NCBI GenBank assembly: GCA_963783945.1
Contig: CAWAPS010000002.1
Span: forward strand, 806,001-870,000
DNA: 64,000 nt
Direction of reading: 5' to 3'
Source: CAWAPS01 sp963783945
Lineage (GTDB): Bacteria > Actinomycetota > Acidimicrobiia > Acidimicrobiales > Palsa-688
Below the pieces are notes generated by a model. That model saw nothing but the letters and a program-made list of their open reading frames with translations, had not been told where the DNA came from and made no database searches. Shown one piece after another: positions 50,656-59,335 of the stretch; position 1 is the first letter of the stretch, and each line of letters begins with the position of its first letter. The position numbers and the translations under genes were made by a program.

Positions 50656-51978
50656 GTGTCGGGCTTGACCATGGGCGACCATCCGCCTTCGGTGGACCGT
50701 TTGAGTCGCCTGCTCGAGAGCATCGGGTTGCCCGCTCCCCTGCTGGTCGAAGTCGCCCGTTCTGCTATCGCTGAGGCTGTGCGACACGGTGAGCCGGGGT
50801 CTGCGGTGCCTCGCGCCTGGGCGGCCGCCCACACCGAACAACGCCGCCTCCTCCGGGGAGTGATCAACGCCACGGGTGTCCTGCTGCACACCAACCTGGG
50901 CCGCGCTCCGCTGGCGGTGGAGCGGCCCGCCGGGTACACGAATCTCGAATTGGATCTGACCACCGGGCGCCGGGGTAGCCGGACGGCCCATGCCGCCCGG
51001 CTCTTGGCGATCGCTTGCGGGGCGGAGGCGGCCCTCGTGGTCAATAACGGCGCCTCGGCCATCCTGCTGGTACTCGCCGCCTTGGCCGCCGAACAGGAGG
51101 TGATCGTCAGTCGCGGAGAACTCGTCGAGATCGGCGGCGGCTTCCGCATCCCCGAGGTGCTGGCCGCGTCGAATGCCCGGCTGGTGGAAGTAGGCACCAC
51201 CAACCGCACCCGCCGCGCCGATTACGAGCGAGCCATCGGACCTCACAGCGCGATGATGCTCAAGGTTCACACGTCGAACTTCCGCTTGACCGGCTTCGTC
51301 GAATCGGTGGAGGTGAGGGACCTGGTGAATCTCGCGGCGCAGCTCGCCGGTCGACCCGGCGTCCCATCTGCCGCGCCGATGCCGGTCGTTGTCGATCTCG
51401 GGTCCGGTCTGCTCGACGAGGCCTGCCCCTGGCTGGACGGAGGGCCACCCGCCTGGCTGAGGGGCGAACCCGCGGTTCGACAAACGCTGAAAGCGGGGGC
51501 GTCCATCGTGACCTTCAGCGGTGACAAGCTCCTGGCCGGCCCCCAGGCCGGGATCATCGCCGGACGAGCCGAACTGGTCGAACGCTGCCGAACCCACCCG
51601 CTGGCTCGGGCGCTTCGCGTGGGTGGGCTTGTTCTCGAGTCGCTGCAGGAGGTGGCATTGGCGTATCTGCGTCGGGACGCCGGACGGACGCTGCCGTTGT
51701 GGCAGATGGCAACGTGCCCGGTGGAGGTGCTGCGTCTCCGGGCCGCGGCTTTGGGCCAAGGCCAAGTAGTCGACTGCCAGTCGGTGATGGGTGGGGGCAC
51801 GCTGCCTGAGCGGTTCATCCCGTCCGCCGGCGTCGCCGTGGACAAGGACGTCACGGTCCGGCTTCGGTCGGCTGATCCCCCGGTTCTGGCTCGCGTCGTC
51901 GAAGGCCGCACCATCTGCGATCTGCGCTCCGTCTTTCCTGACCAGGACGAGGCCTTGGCGAGGGCCCTGTCCGCATGA
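50656..51978 (+). CDS. selA: L-seryl-tRNA(Sec) selenium transferase
   Basis: 440-residue PLP enzyme that converts Ser-tRNA-Sec to Sec-tRNA-Sec with selenophosphate. It shows RRLLRGVINATGVLLHTNLGRAPL, the conserved N-terminal block, NNGASAILLVLAALA, SRGELVEIGGGFRIPEV, and the PLP lysine in TFSGDKLLAGPQAG. GTG 50656 has AGGA 11 nt upstream; ATG 50671 is a possible alternative. First protein gene of the sel operon, overlapping selB by ATGA. Confidence 0.97.
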   Translation: MSGLTMGDHPPSVDRLSRLLESIGLPAPLLVEVARSAIAEAVRHGEPGSAVPRAWAAAHTEQRRLLRGVINATGVLLHTNLGRAPLAVERPAGYTNLELDLTTGRRGSRTAHAARLLAIACGAEAALVVNNGASAILLVLAALAAEQEVIVSRGELVEIGGGFRIPEVLAASNARLVEVGTTNRTRRADYERAIGPHSAMMLKVHTSNFRLTGFVESVEVRDLVNLAAQLAGRPGVPSAAPMPVVVDLGSGLLDEACPWLDGGPPAWLRGEPAVRQTLKAGASIVTFSGDKLLAGPQAGIIAGRAELVERCRTHPLARALRVGGLVLESLQEVALAYLRRDAGRTLPLWQMATCPVEVLRLRAAALGQGQVVDCQSVMGGGTLPERFIPSAGVAVDKDVTVRLRSADPPVLARVVEGRTICDLRSVFPDQDEALARALSA

Positions 51979-53717
51979 GGGTCATTGCCACCGCGGGACA
52001 CGTCGACCATGGGAAGTCGACGCTCGTCTGGGCCCTGACGGGGACGGACCCGGATCGCTGGGAAGCGGAGAAAACCCGAGGGATGACGATCGACCTCGGG
52101 TTCGCGGCGGCGACCCTGCCATCCGGGCGTGAAGTGGCGTTCGTGGACGTACCGGGGCACTCCCGATTCGTCAAGAACATGCTGGCCGGGGTGGGCACGG
52201 TCGACGCCTGCCTTTTTGTCGTCGACGCCGGCGAGGGGTGGATGGCCCAGTCCGAGGAGCATCTTCGGATTCTCGAACTACTCGGCATCTCTCGCGGGTT
52301 GGTGGCTCTGACCAAGGTCGCTTCCGTGGAAGACGACATCCGAGAGCTGGCGGCGCTCGAGGTCGCCGACCATGTCCGTGGCACCTTCCTGGCCGACGCT
52401 GAGATTGTCTTCGTCGACGCTCGATCGGGCATCGGTCTGAACGAGCTGCGCCGGGCCCTCGACCGTCTCACGGACCGCACGCCGGCCGCGACGGACCGGG
52501 GTCGACCGAGGATGTGGATCGACAGGTCGTTCGCAATCCGGGGGGCCGGCACCGTCCTCACCGGCACTCTCGCCGGCGGCCGCCTGGCCGTCGATGACGA
52601 GGTCATGATCGAACCCGGCGGGTACCGAGCCCGGGTCCGCGGTCTGCAAAGTCACCATCGTTCATTGACCACCACCGAGCCAGGACGGCGCCTCGCGGTC
52701 AACATTACCGGCGTCTCACATCACGAGGTCGCCCGCGGGCAGGCCCTGGTGCGATCGGGTCAGTGGCATCTGACTCGCATGGTGGACGCCTCGCTGCTGG
52801 TGCTCGGCTCGGTCGACAGACCGCTGGAGAGCAGAGGCGCCTTCTCGGTGCACATCGGGTCGGGGGACTACACCGCACGCCTAAGAATCTTCGGTTCGGC
52901 GAAAGCCATCGAGCCCGGCGAGGAAGGAGCCGTCCGGCTGTGGCTCGAAGGGTCGGTGCCACTGCCGCTCGTACCCGGGGACCGCTACGTCCTTCGAGAA
53001 TCGGGCCGCGACGTGACGATCGGTGGCGGCCAGATCCTCGATGTCGAGCCCGTCCTACCCCCGCGCCGGGCGTCGCCGTCGCTGTCAGTGCAGCGGGTGA
53101 TCGACGAACGGGGATTCATCGAAGCAGCCCACCTCGAGCGCCTCACGGGAGAACGCCGTCCACCGAGCGCCGGGCGCTGGGTCATCGCCACGGAGGTGGA
53201 AGCAGCCATAAGGGCCGAGATCGTGGGCGAGTGCCGCCAGGCCGGTCGCGATGGACGCAATGTGGCCGGATTCACCGAACTGCAGCGCGCCGTCTTGCAG
53301 ACCGGAATACCGGGTGTGGCGGTCGTGGCCGATCGCGCCTTCGACGAGTCCGCGATCCCAACCACACTGAGCGATGCTGCCGTTCAAGTCCTCGCCGCAC
53401 TCGAGAGCCAGCCGTGGTCGCCGCCCGACTTCCCGTTGTCTGATAGGGCTGCGTTGCGAGAGTTGGAGCGCCAGGGTCTGGCCTGCCAGGCGGAAGATCT
53501 TTGGTTTTCCACCGGCGCCATCGACGCTGCGGTACCCGTAGTCGCCAAACTCCTCGAGGCTTCACCCGAGGGCTTCACCGTCTCCGACGCCCGCCTCGCG
53601 CTCGGGACGAGCCGTAAGTATGCGGTGCCGCTCCTCAGGCAGCTAGATGCCATGGCCGTCACGTGCCGTCAGGGGGACCGCCGAGTCGCCGGTCGAGCCA
53701 TGGGTAGGCGTCCATAG
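51975..53717 (+). CDS. selB: Selenocysteine-specific elongation factor
   Basis: 580 residues. The GTPase domain has GHVDHGKSTLVWALTGTDPDRW (G1; the WEAEKTRGMTIDLGFA switch follows), DVPGHSRFVKNM (G3) and ALTKVA (G4). EF-Tu-like domains II and III follow, then winged-helix domains (~370-580) that bind the SECIS hairpin, e.g. FTVSDARLALGTSRKYAVPLL at the end. It delivers Sec-tRNA-Sec to UGA codons followed by a SECIS, such as those at 10599, 60068 and 60815. Coupled to selA by ATGA. Confidence 0.97.
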   Translation: MRVIATAGHVDHGKSTLVWALTGTDPDRWEAEKTRGMTIDLGFAAATLPSGREVAFVDVPGHSRFVKNMLAGVGTVDACLFVVDAGEGWMAQSEEHLRILELLGISRGLVALTKVASVEDDIRELAALEVADHVRGTFLADAEIVFVDARSGIGLNELRRALDRLTDRTPAATDRGRPRMWIDRSFAIRGAGTVLTGTLAGGRLAVDDEVMIEPGGYRARVRGLQSHHRSLTTTEPGRRLAVNITGVSHHEVARGQALVRSGQWHLTRMVDASLLVLGSVDRPLESRGAFSVHIGSGDYTARLRIFGSAKAIEPGEEGAVRLWLEGSVPLPLVPGDRYVLRESGRDVTIGGGQILDVEPVLPPRRASPSLSVQRVIDERGFIEAAHLERLTGERRPPSAGRWVIATEVEAAIRAEIVGECRQAGRDGRNVAGFTELQRAVLQTGIPGVAVVADRAFDESAIPTTLSDAAVQVLAALESQPWSPPDFPLSDRAALRELERQGLACQAEDLWFSTGAIDAAVPVVAKLLEASPEGFTVSDARLALGTSRKYAVPLLRQLDAMAVTCRQGDRRVAGRAMGRRP

Positions 53718-53718
53718 T

Positions 53719-54774
53719 ATGGAACCTATGACGCTCGACACCCCAGCCCACCCGGGACCCCTGAAGCTCACAGAGTGGACCGCGTGCGGCGGGTGCGCGG
53801 CCAAGTGGGGAGGGGCACCGTTGAGATCGCTGCTCGAGGATATCGCCGGCGCCCCCGAAGGGGATCTGCTGTTGGGATTGGCTCCGTTCGACGACGCGGC
53901 CGTCTACCGGCTCTCCCCTGACACCGCGCTGGTATCAACGACCGACTTTTTTCCCCCGCTGGTGGACGACCCTGCTGATTTCGGCGCCATCGCCGCCGCC
54001 AACGCCTGTAGCGACGTGTACGCCATGGGAGGCCGAGTCCTCCTCGCCCTGAACATCGCGGCGTTCCCCGAGAACTTCCCCGCAGAGGCAATCGAAGCGA
54101 TCCTGGTCGCCGCGGCCGAGGTGGTGAACGCGGCGGGAGGAACGGTGGCGGGGGGTCACACCATCCGGTCCGTGGAACCCATTTTCGGGCTGGCGGTCCA
54201 GGGGATCGTGCATCCCGAACGGGTCTGGCGCAAGGGCGGCGCCCAACCTGGGGACCGGCTGCTGCTCTCCAAGCCGATTGGTTCCGGAATTGTTCTGGCC
54301 GGAGGCAGCCCGGAGAGCAAAGCGTCCGCCATCGCGGGCATGAGGACGCTCAACCGGGGGGCGGCTGACCAACTCCACACCCTCGCCACAAACGGAGTTT
54401 CGCCTGTGCACGCCGTCACTGACGTGACGGGCTTCGGGCTGGCCGGCCACGGCTGGGAGATGGCGGAGCGAAGTGGCGCGACCATCAGGTTCGTCGCCGG
54501 GCAGCTTCCGTGCTATCCCGGCGCGGCGGAAGCCGCCGAAGCCGGGACACGCACCGGTGGCGACGCTCGCAACCGGGTCTACCTGGCCGGCCGATTTACG
54601 AGCGACGCGCCAGCGAGTCTCGAAGCTTTGGCCCTCGACCCGCAGACATCGGGCGGTCTGCTGGCCGCCGTCGAACCGGGGCGGGCCCCATCGCTGGTCT
54701 CTCAGGGCTGGTGGGATGTAGGCAAGGTCGAGTCGGGTCCGTCGTCGGTTGTGCTTACCGGCGCGCCCGCCTGA
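53719..54774 (+). CDS. selD: Selenide, water dikinase (selenophosphate synthetase)
   Basis: 351 residues. The flexible N-terminal loop has ACGGCAAKWG, with the catalytic Cys and Lys of the family (Cys form, not Sec). DDAAVYRLSPDTALVSTTDFFPPLVDDP and AANACSDVYAMGG bind metal/ATP; VAGGHTIRS, DVTGFGLAGHGWEM and LDPQTSGGLL complete the PurM/AIR-synthase-like fold. It makes selenophosphate from selenide and ATP for SelA. ATG 53719 begins one base after the selB TAG. Confidence 0.97.
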   Translation: MEPMTLDTPAHPGPLKLTEWTACGGCAAKWGGAPLRSLLEDIAGAPEGDLLLGLAPFDDAAVYRLSPDTALVSTTDFFPPLVDDPADFGAIAAANACSDVYAMGGRVLLALNIAAFPENFPAEAIEAILVAAAEVVNAAGGTVAGGHTIRSVEPIFGLAVQGIVHPERVWRKGGAQPGDRLLLSKPIGSGIVLAGGSPESKASAIAGMRTLNRGAADQLHTLATNGVSPVHAVTDVTGFGLAGHGWEMAERSGATIRFVAGQLPCYPGAAEAAEAGTRTGGDARNRVYLAGRFTSDAPASLEALALDPQTSGGLLAAVEPGRAPSLVSQGWWDVGKVESGPSSVVLTGAPA

Positions 54775-54806
54775 GCCAAACTCATGATGGATACCGCGGC
54801 CCCAGG

Positions 54807-55976
54807 ATGACTGCGAATCCACCGAGGCCCCCCGGGCTGATCGGCAAGCCGATCTATCTGGACTACAACGCAAGCACGCCAGTAGATCCCCGGGTCGCCG
54901 ACGCCCTGCGCCCCTATCTATCGACGTTCTTCGGTAACCCGTCGAGCAGCCACTCGTACGGGCCGCCAGCGCACGACGCTATCCGGACGGCCCGGGCTCG
55001 AGTGGCCCGACTCGCCGGCACTGATCCGCAGACGATCGTGTTCACCGGATCCGGCTCGGAGGCCAACCTGCTGGCGATACGCGGCATTGCGCTGGCCCAG
55101 TCGGATCGAGGCAAGCACATAGTAACGCAACGCACCGAGCACCCCTCGGTGCTCGGAGCCTGTAATGCCCTGCAGCGGTTACACGGGTTCAGCGTGACGA
55201 CGCTGGACGTCGACGCCACCGGACGAGTCGACTCCGCCGACCTCGAGGCCGCCATACGCGACGACACGGTGCTGGTGACGATCATGCACGCCAACAACGA
55301 GACCGGCACGCTTCAGTCCATCGCTGAACTGGCCGCTATCGCCCACCGCAAGCAGGTGTTGTTCCACACCGACGCGGCCCAATCGGCGGGGAAGATCCCG
55401 ACCCGCATCGCGGATCTCGGCGCCGACCTGATGACCTTCGTCGGCCATAAAATCTATGCGCCCAAAGGAGTAGGTGCCTTGTACATCAGGTCCGGCCTGT
55501 CCCTCGAACCCGTCAGCTACGGCGGCGGTCAGGAGCGGGGATTGCGCGCCGGGACCGAGAGCACAGCTGCGGTCGTCGGCTTCGGTGAGGCAGCCCGGCT
55601 GGCGTGCGACTCCTACCCGGGCTCGGCAATGTCGGAGATGCGCGACCTCCTGCACCGACGCCTTGACGAACTGCTCCATGGCCGGGTGGAGCTCAACGGT
55701 CATCCGACGTGGCGCCTGCCCAACACTCTCAACGTAAGCATCCATGGTGTGGACGCAAATCTCCTCCTTGGCTTGGCCCCCCAGATCGCGGCATCTACCG
55801 GTTCGGCGTGCCACGCCGCGTCCGTCGATCCTTCACCGGTCTTGATGGCAATGGGGCATTCTCGTACCCGTGCCCTCGCCGCCGTCCGGCTCACGCTCGG
55901 ACGCTGGAGCACTTTCGAAGAGATGGAAGCCGCCGCCACCGCCATCGCCGCCGCCGCCCTGACCGCCGCTACATGA
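54807..55976 (+). CDS. NifS/IscS-like cysteine desulfurase, probable selenium donor
   Basis: 389 residues. YLDYNASTPVDPRV, FGNPSSSHSYG, TEHPSVL (His), HANNETGTL, HTDAAQSAGKIP, FVGHKIYAPKGVGALY (PLP Lys) and STGSACHAASVDPSPVL (catalytic Cys) follow the class I NifS/IscS pattern. It takes S or Se from cysteine or selenocysteine. Its place 32 bp behind selD suggests it feeds selenide to SelD; a role in Fe-S assembly cannot be excluded. The 3' end overlaps the convergent gene at 55969 by 8 bp. Confidence 0.93.
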   Translation: MTANPPRPPGLIGKPIYLDYNASTPVDPRVADALRPYLSTFFGNPSSSHSYGPPAHDAIRTARARVARLAGTDPQTIVFTGSGSEANLLAIRGIALAQSDRGKHIVTQRTEHPSVLGACNALQRLHGFSVTTLDVDATGRVDSADLEAAIRDDTVLVTIMHANNETGTLQSIAELAAIAHRKQVLFHTDAAQSAGKIPTRIADLGADLMTFVGHKIYAPKGVGALYIRSGLSLEPVSYGGGQERGLRAGTESTAAVVGFGEAARLACDSYPGSAMSEMRDLLHRRLDELLHGRVELNGHPTWRLPNTLNVSIHGVDANLLLGLAPQIAASTGSACHAASVDPSPVLMAMGHSRTRALAAVRLTLGRWSTFEEMEAAATAIAAAALTAAT

Positions 55977-57105
55977 AGTTCACGGTGTGCAGCGCTGAAA
56001 GCTCTTCGGCCTCACGACCGGAGAAACCAAGGCGAAGGAGCCGGCGCTGTCGTCCCTCGTCCATATCCGATTGCAGCGCGCGCACCCGGGTCCAACCTGC
56101 ACCGATCGCCTCGGGCGTCCACGCCCCGGCGGCTAGCACGACCAGCGCGTCGTAGACCGCGGGCGCCAACCCAGCGGTCGAAGTCAACGCGTCGTGTCGG
56201 CGCACGATGGCAGAACGGAGGCGGTCCCGGTAGGCGGGATCGCTCCCCAGGTGCTCGCTCAGATGTCCGAGCGCGAACGCCACGTGGCGGCCCTCGTCCT
56301 GAAGGGCGAGATGGGCGACCTGAGCAGTGACAGGGTCGGGGGCGTAGCGGTCCAGAAACGACAGCAGAGAGAGAAAAGTCCCTTCGCCGAGGACAGAGAG
56401 TAGGAATGACGCCACGGCCCATTCAGGCTCATCGAGCAACGTCTGTAGCGAGGCCCGGCCTCCGGCGCCGGAAACGCCGAACTCCCGGCCGGATAGACCG
56501 GCTCGGCGGGCGAAGACCTCGATATGCCGCGCCTCGTCGGCGACTTGCGTGGCCAGGAACTGAGCCACTTCGCGAAAGTGCGGGTGGATGCGGCCGAGGA
56601 AGCGGGCCGGGACCATCAAGGCGGCCTGCTCGTTTTCAACCAGATAGGTCATGACCTGTACCACGGCAGTCTCGACATCGTCGGGAAGCTCGGGAGGCGT
56701 CCAATCGATCAGCCGGTTGGGATCCCATTGACCCGCGGCGGCCTGCGCGTACAGCTTGGCGGCCAAATGGGTCCAGACCACCTCCCGGTCGTCCAGATCG
56801 GCACCGACCAGGGATGGTCCTCCTGCCTCTACCAAAGCCCCCCGGACCGCCAGGCCCCAAGTGGCCGGGGGGCGAGCCACGACCGAGCCGGGGCTCCCGG
56901 CCCTTACCGCCCCGGCCAGCCGGCGGTCACCGGCATCGCCCCGGACGATGACATGGCCTTGCGCTCGATGGCCACGGCCCCGGGCCCAGGCGCCCAGGTG
57001 CACCGCCAGGTTCGGGTCGGTCCCGACGACGCGGACCCGCTCCCCGGGGCGGAGGGGGGCCAGCGCCCGGTCGAGCAACAGGTGGGCACCGGCATCCAGG
57101 CCCAA
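55969..57105 (-). CDS. TusA-like / ferritin-like diiron fusion protein
   Basis: About 378 residues. The first ~75 resemble a TusA/YedF-like sulfur-carrier domain (LGLDAGAHLLLDRALAPL, LRPGERVRVVGTDPNLAVHL, ARGRGH), but the usual Cys position is Asp or Ala. From ~135 on there is a four-helix ferritin-like domain with both iron-binding pairs: VENEQAA and DEARHIE, then GEGTF and DEGRHVAF. The start is unclear: TTG 57105 is the first usable codon, although the TusA-like similarity seems to begin a few codons earlier, where no start codon exists before an in-frame TGA at 57145. Last gene of a three-gene operon, 17 bp after the PhnD-like gene, convergent with the selenium cassette. Confidence 0.75.
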   Translation of the reverse strand: MGLDAGAHLLLDRALAPLRPGERVRVVGTDPNLAVHLGAWARGRGHRAQGHVIVRGDAGDRRLAGAVRAGSPGSVVARPPATWGLAVRGALVEAGGPSLVGADLDDREVVWTHLAAKLYAQAAAGQWDPNRLIDWTPPELPDDVETAVVQVMTYLVENEQAALMVPARFLGRIHPHFREVAQFLATQVADEARHIEVFARRAGLSGREFGVSGAGGRASLQTLLDEPEWAVASFLLSVLGEGTFLSLLSFLDRYAPDPVTAQVAHLALQDEGRHVAFALGHLSEHLGSDPAYRDRLRSAIVRRHDALTSTAGLAPAVYDALVVLAAGAWTPEAIGAGWTRVRALQSDMDEGRQRRLLRLGFSGREAEELSALHTVNFM

Positions 57106-57121
57106 GTGCCCGAGTTGGACC

Positions 57122-57946
57122 TCAGGGTCGGTATCCGTCGGCGATCACCCGGCCCTTGGCGTCATAGAAGTCGAACCGGTCGACGGCGGCGTCCAATTGG
57201 ACATAGCCCGACGTCCGCCCCGGCAACCACTTGGTCAGGCCTTCGAGGTCCAATAAGGGCCGCACGGCGCGGTCGGCATAATCCATGCTCATCAGCAGCG
57301 ACACGAATTCGTCGACGAGCGGCGACTCCGACCCGGCGACTGTCATGTTGCAGTGGTCATAAGGGGCGGTCTGCGCCACGATCCGGGTGCCGCCGGCTGG
57401 CAGGATCCCTTCTTTGGCGAAGAGAAGATGGTTGGCGTCGATCATGCAAGCCGCGTCGACCTGGCCCGCCATGAGGGCGCGGGCCGCTTCGCGCTCGCCG
57501 CCTATGTGGTCACCATGCAATCCCACCCCGACATCGAAGCGCCGGACCACAGGTTCGACGGCAGCGAAGAGGCCGAGAGGGATCAACGTGGCTTGCGGCG
57601 AGTCGACCGCGCCCGTAGCAACCACTTTGCCGTCGAGGTCTGACAGATCGGTCACCAATGAGTCAGCCCGGACCACGACCACCGACGACAGATCCCGGTC
57701 GGTATCTCGCATCGCGACGGCTCGGGATTGTGGCTGCATCCGCGCGGCGCGGATCCAGGCCAGGGGCGAGTTCCAGGCCACGTCGAGGTGACCCCCGATC
57801 AGGTCCTCGACCTGTCGCTCGTAGTTGGAATACAGCACGTAGTCGAAGGCGAAGTCGTGCTCGGCCAGCCAGACCCGAAACCCGTCCCAGATGGTGACCA
57901 CCTTCGGGTCATAGGCGACTGCGCCCAGCAGCAAGGAAGACGTCAT
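57122..57946 (-). CDS. PhnD-like substrate-binding protein without signal peptide
   Basis: 274 residues of the phosphate/phosphonate-type periplasmic-binding-protein-2 fold: LLLGAVAYDPKVVTIWDGFR, YERQVEDLIGGHLDVAWNSPLAW, DLDGKVVATGAVDSPQATLIPL, ALMAGQVDAACMIDANHLLF. ABC-transporter relatives are exported, but here ATG 57946 (ATGA overlap with the upstream gene) leads straight into the first beta strand, with no signal peptide or lipobox, so the protein should be cytoplasmic. No permease or ATPase accompanies it. It may act as a cytoplasmic ligand sensor or as an enzyme built on this fold. Confidence 0.82.
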   Translation of the reverse strand: MTSSLLLGAVAYDPKVVTIWDGFRVWLAEHDFAFDYVLYSNYERQVEDLIGGHLDVAWNSPLAWIRAARMQPQSRAVAMRDTDRDLSSVVVVRADSLVTDLSDLDGKVVATGAVDSPQATLIPLGLFAAVEPVVRRFDVGVGLHGDHIGGEREAARALMAGQVDAACMIDANHLLFAKEGILPAGGTRIVAQTAPYDHCNMTVAGSESPLVDEFVSLLMSMDYADRAVRPLLDLEGLTKWLPGRTSGYVQLDAAVDRFDFYDAKGRVIADGYRP

Positions 57947-59061
57947 AGCAGCGGCATGCCGTTGATAGCGCGCCCGACGAAATCGAGCAGGGCATCGGTC
58001 GTGGGCGCCATGACCCGAGCGGCCTGGGCATCTCGGAACGAGCGCTCGATACCGAGCTCCTTGCGGAAGGCGGCACCCCCACAAATCTTCATAGCCAGGT
58101 CGGTCACTGCGATGGCTGCCTCGCCGGCCGCCGCTTTGACCTCTAACACCCGGAGCACGGCGTCATCGCGTTCCGCCTCCACTGCCGCCAAGGTATCGGC
58201 GAGCAGGGCGGCCGCTTGATCTGTCCATACCCGCATCCGAGCGTGATCGACCCTGATGAGTGGCTGATCGGCGAGAGTCTGATCCAGGTGTTCCAGCCTG
58301 GTGGAGGCGATGTGAGCGCCGACTCCCGCTGTCACCGTTTCCATCACGCCGACGCTGAACGCCGCACTCAGAATGAGGAACCAGGGCAGGACCTCGGCCA
58401 GCGCCAGGTCGAGCCCGGCGCCGTCCGTTCCCAGCATTGCCGACTTTGGCAGCTGGACGCCCGACGCCTCGATGGGCGCTGACCGGTTGCCCCGCAGACC
58501 CAAACCGTCGAACTTCCCTGGCTCCGATAGGCCGGCGGCGTCGGCCGGCACCAACCACAAGGTCATCCCACCCTCCGCCGCCAAGGGACGGCTCGACCAG
58601 ACATAGCTGCTCGCCTCGCCCGCCGCGGTCACCCAACTCTTGCTGGCGTCGAGGCGCACTCCCCCGGCGGACTCGGTTGCCGTCCCCAAGGGTCTCCAGA
58701 AGTGGCTGCGGGAGCCAGCCTCCGAGAATGCCAGTGTCGTCAAATGCTGGCCGGCGCCCACCGCCCGCCGGACTTCCTCCGGACCATGGTTCTCTATCAT
58801 TACCGTCCCTGAGTAGTGCATGAGCACGACCATGGCTGTCGAACCGCAGACACCCGCCAGCTCCCGAACGACGCCGGCGGCTTGGCCCAATCCCCGACCC
58901 CCACCACCCACCGACTCGCCCACCGTCAGACCCAGAATCCCCGCTTCGCCCAGGGCGGAGATCGCGGCTCGGGGAAAGGCCCCGCTGGCGTCGACCGTCG
59001 GCGCGTTGGGGCGAATCACGTCATCGATGGCGCGCCGCAGCGCGTCCTCATAACTGCTCAT
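57943..59061 (-). CDS. Acyl-CoA dehydrogenase-fold flavoprotein
   Basis: 372 residues. ALGEAGILGLTVGESVGGGG, STAMVVLMHY, TLAFSEAGSRSHFW (the flavin-binding AFSE/TEPxAGSD-like segment), KSWVTAAGEAS, FDGLGLRGNRSAPI and the C-terminal KICGGAAFRKELGIERSFRD give the full fold. Canonical GSD and C-terminal catalytic features are altered, so it could equally be an FMN-dependent monooxygenase of the DszC/SfnB type, which use the same fold. AAGGGAT precedes ATG 59061. Head of the operon with the PhnD-like and TusA-ferritin genes. Confidence 0.85.
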   Translation of the reverse strand: MSSYEDALRRAIDDVIRPNAPTVDASGAFPRAAISALGEAGILGLTVGESVGGGGRGLGQAAGVVRELAGVCGSTAMVVLMHYSGTVMIENHGPEEVRRAVGAGQHLTTLAFSEAGSRSHFWRPLGTATESAGGVRLDASKSWVTAAGEASSYVWSSRPLAAEGGMTLWLVPADAAGLSEPGKFDGLGLRGNRSAPIEASGVQLPKSAMLGTDGAGLDLALAEVLPWFLILSAAFSVGVMETVTAGVGAHIASTRLEHLDQTLADQPLIRVDHARMRVWTDQAAALLADTLAAVEAERDDAVLRVLEVKAAAGEAAIAVTDLAMKICGGAAFRKELGIERSFRDAQAARVMAPTTDALLDFVGRAINGMPLL

Positions 59062-59279
59062 ATCGATCCCTTCTATTTGTTGGCTCGGATCGACAGCCGC
59101 CAGCGAGTCAAGAGAAAGGGTGCGCCGGCAACCATCCGAATCGCCCGACCGGCGAATAACTGGCCACTCAGAGGCTGCGCATCTGCACCCCCTTCCAAGG
59201 ATGAAAGTGTCTGCTCGGACACCGCGAGCTCTTGGCCCTATGGCCAAGCCATTCGTAATATATTCGTTCGGAACGCCGC

Positions 59280-59310
59280 CAACCCGGGGTTGAGAGGGCA
59301 CCCTCAAAGA
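59280..59310 (-). terminator. Possible terminator behind the minus-strand selenoprotein
   Basis: TTGAG-A-GGG-CA-CCC-TCAA near 59290-59307 can fold into a short stem with one bulge, 30-45 nt beyond the selenoprotein stop. No T-run. The rest of 59062-59335 should hold the promoter of the flavoprotein operon. Confidence 0.3.
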
Positions 59311-59335
59311 GAGGCCCACCTTCTCGGGTCCAGAG

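Noticed and set aside
53760..53830. SelD as a selenoprotein
   Set aside because: The catalytic position is a Cys codon (ACGGC), not TGA.
57145..57147. In-frame TGA upstream of the TusA-ferritin gene as another Sec codon
   Set aside because: It lies within the end of the preceding gene, and nothing upstream in that frame looks like protein.
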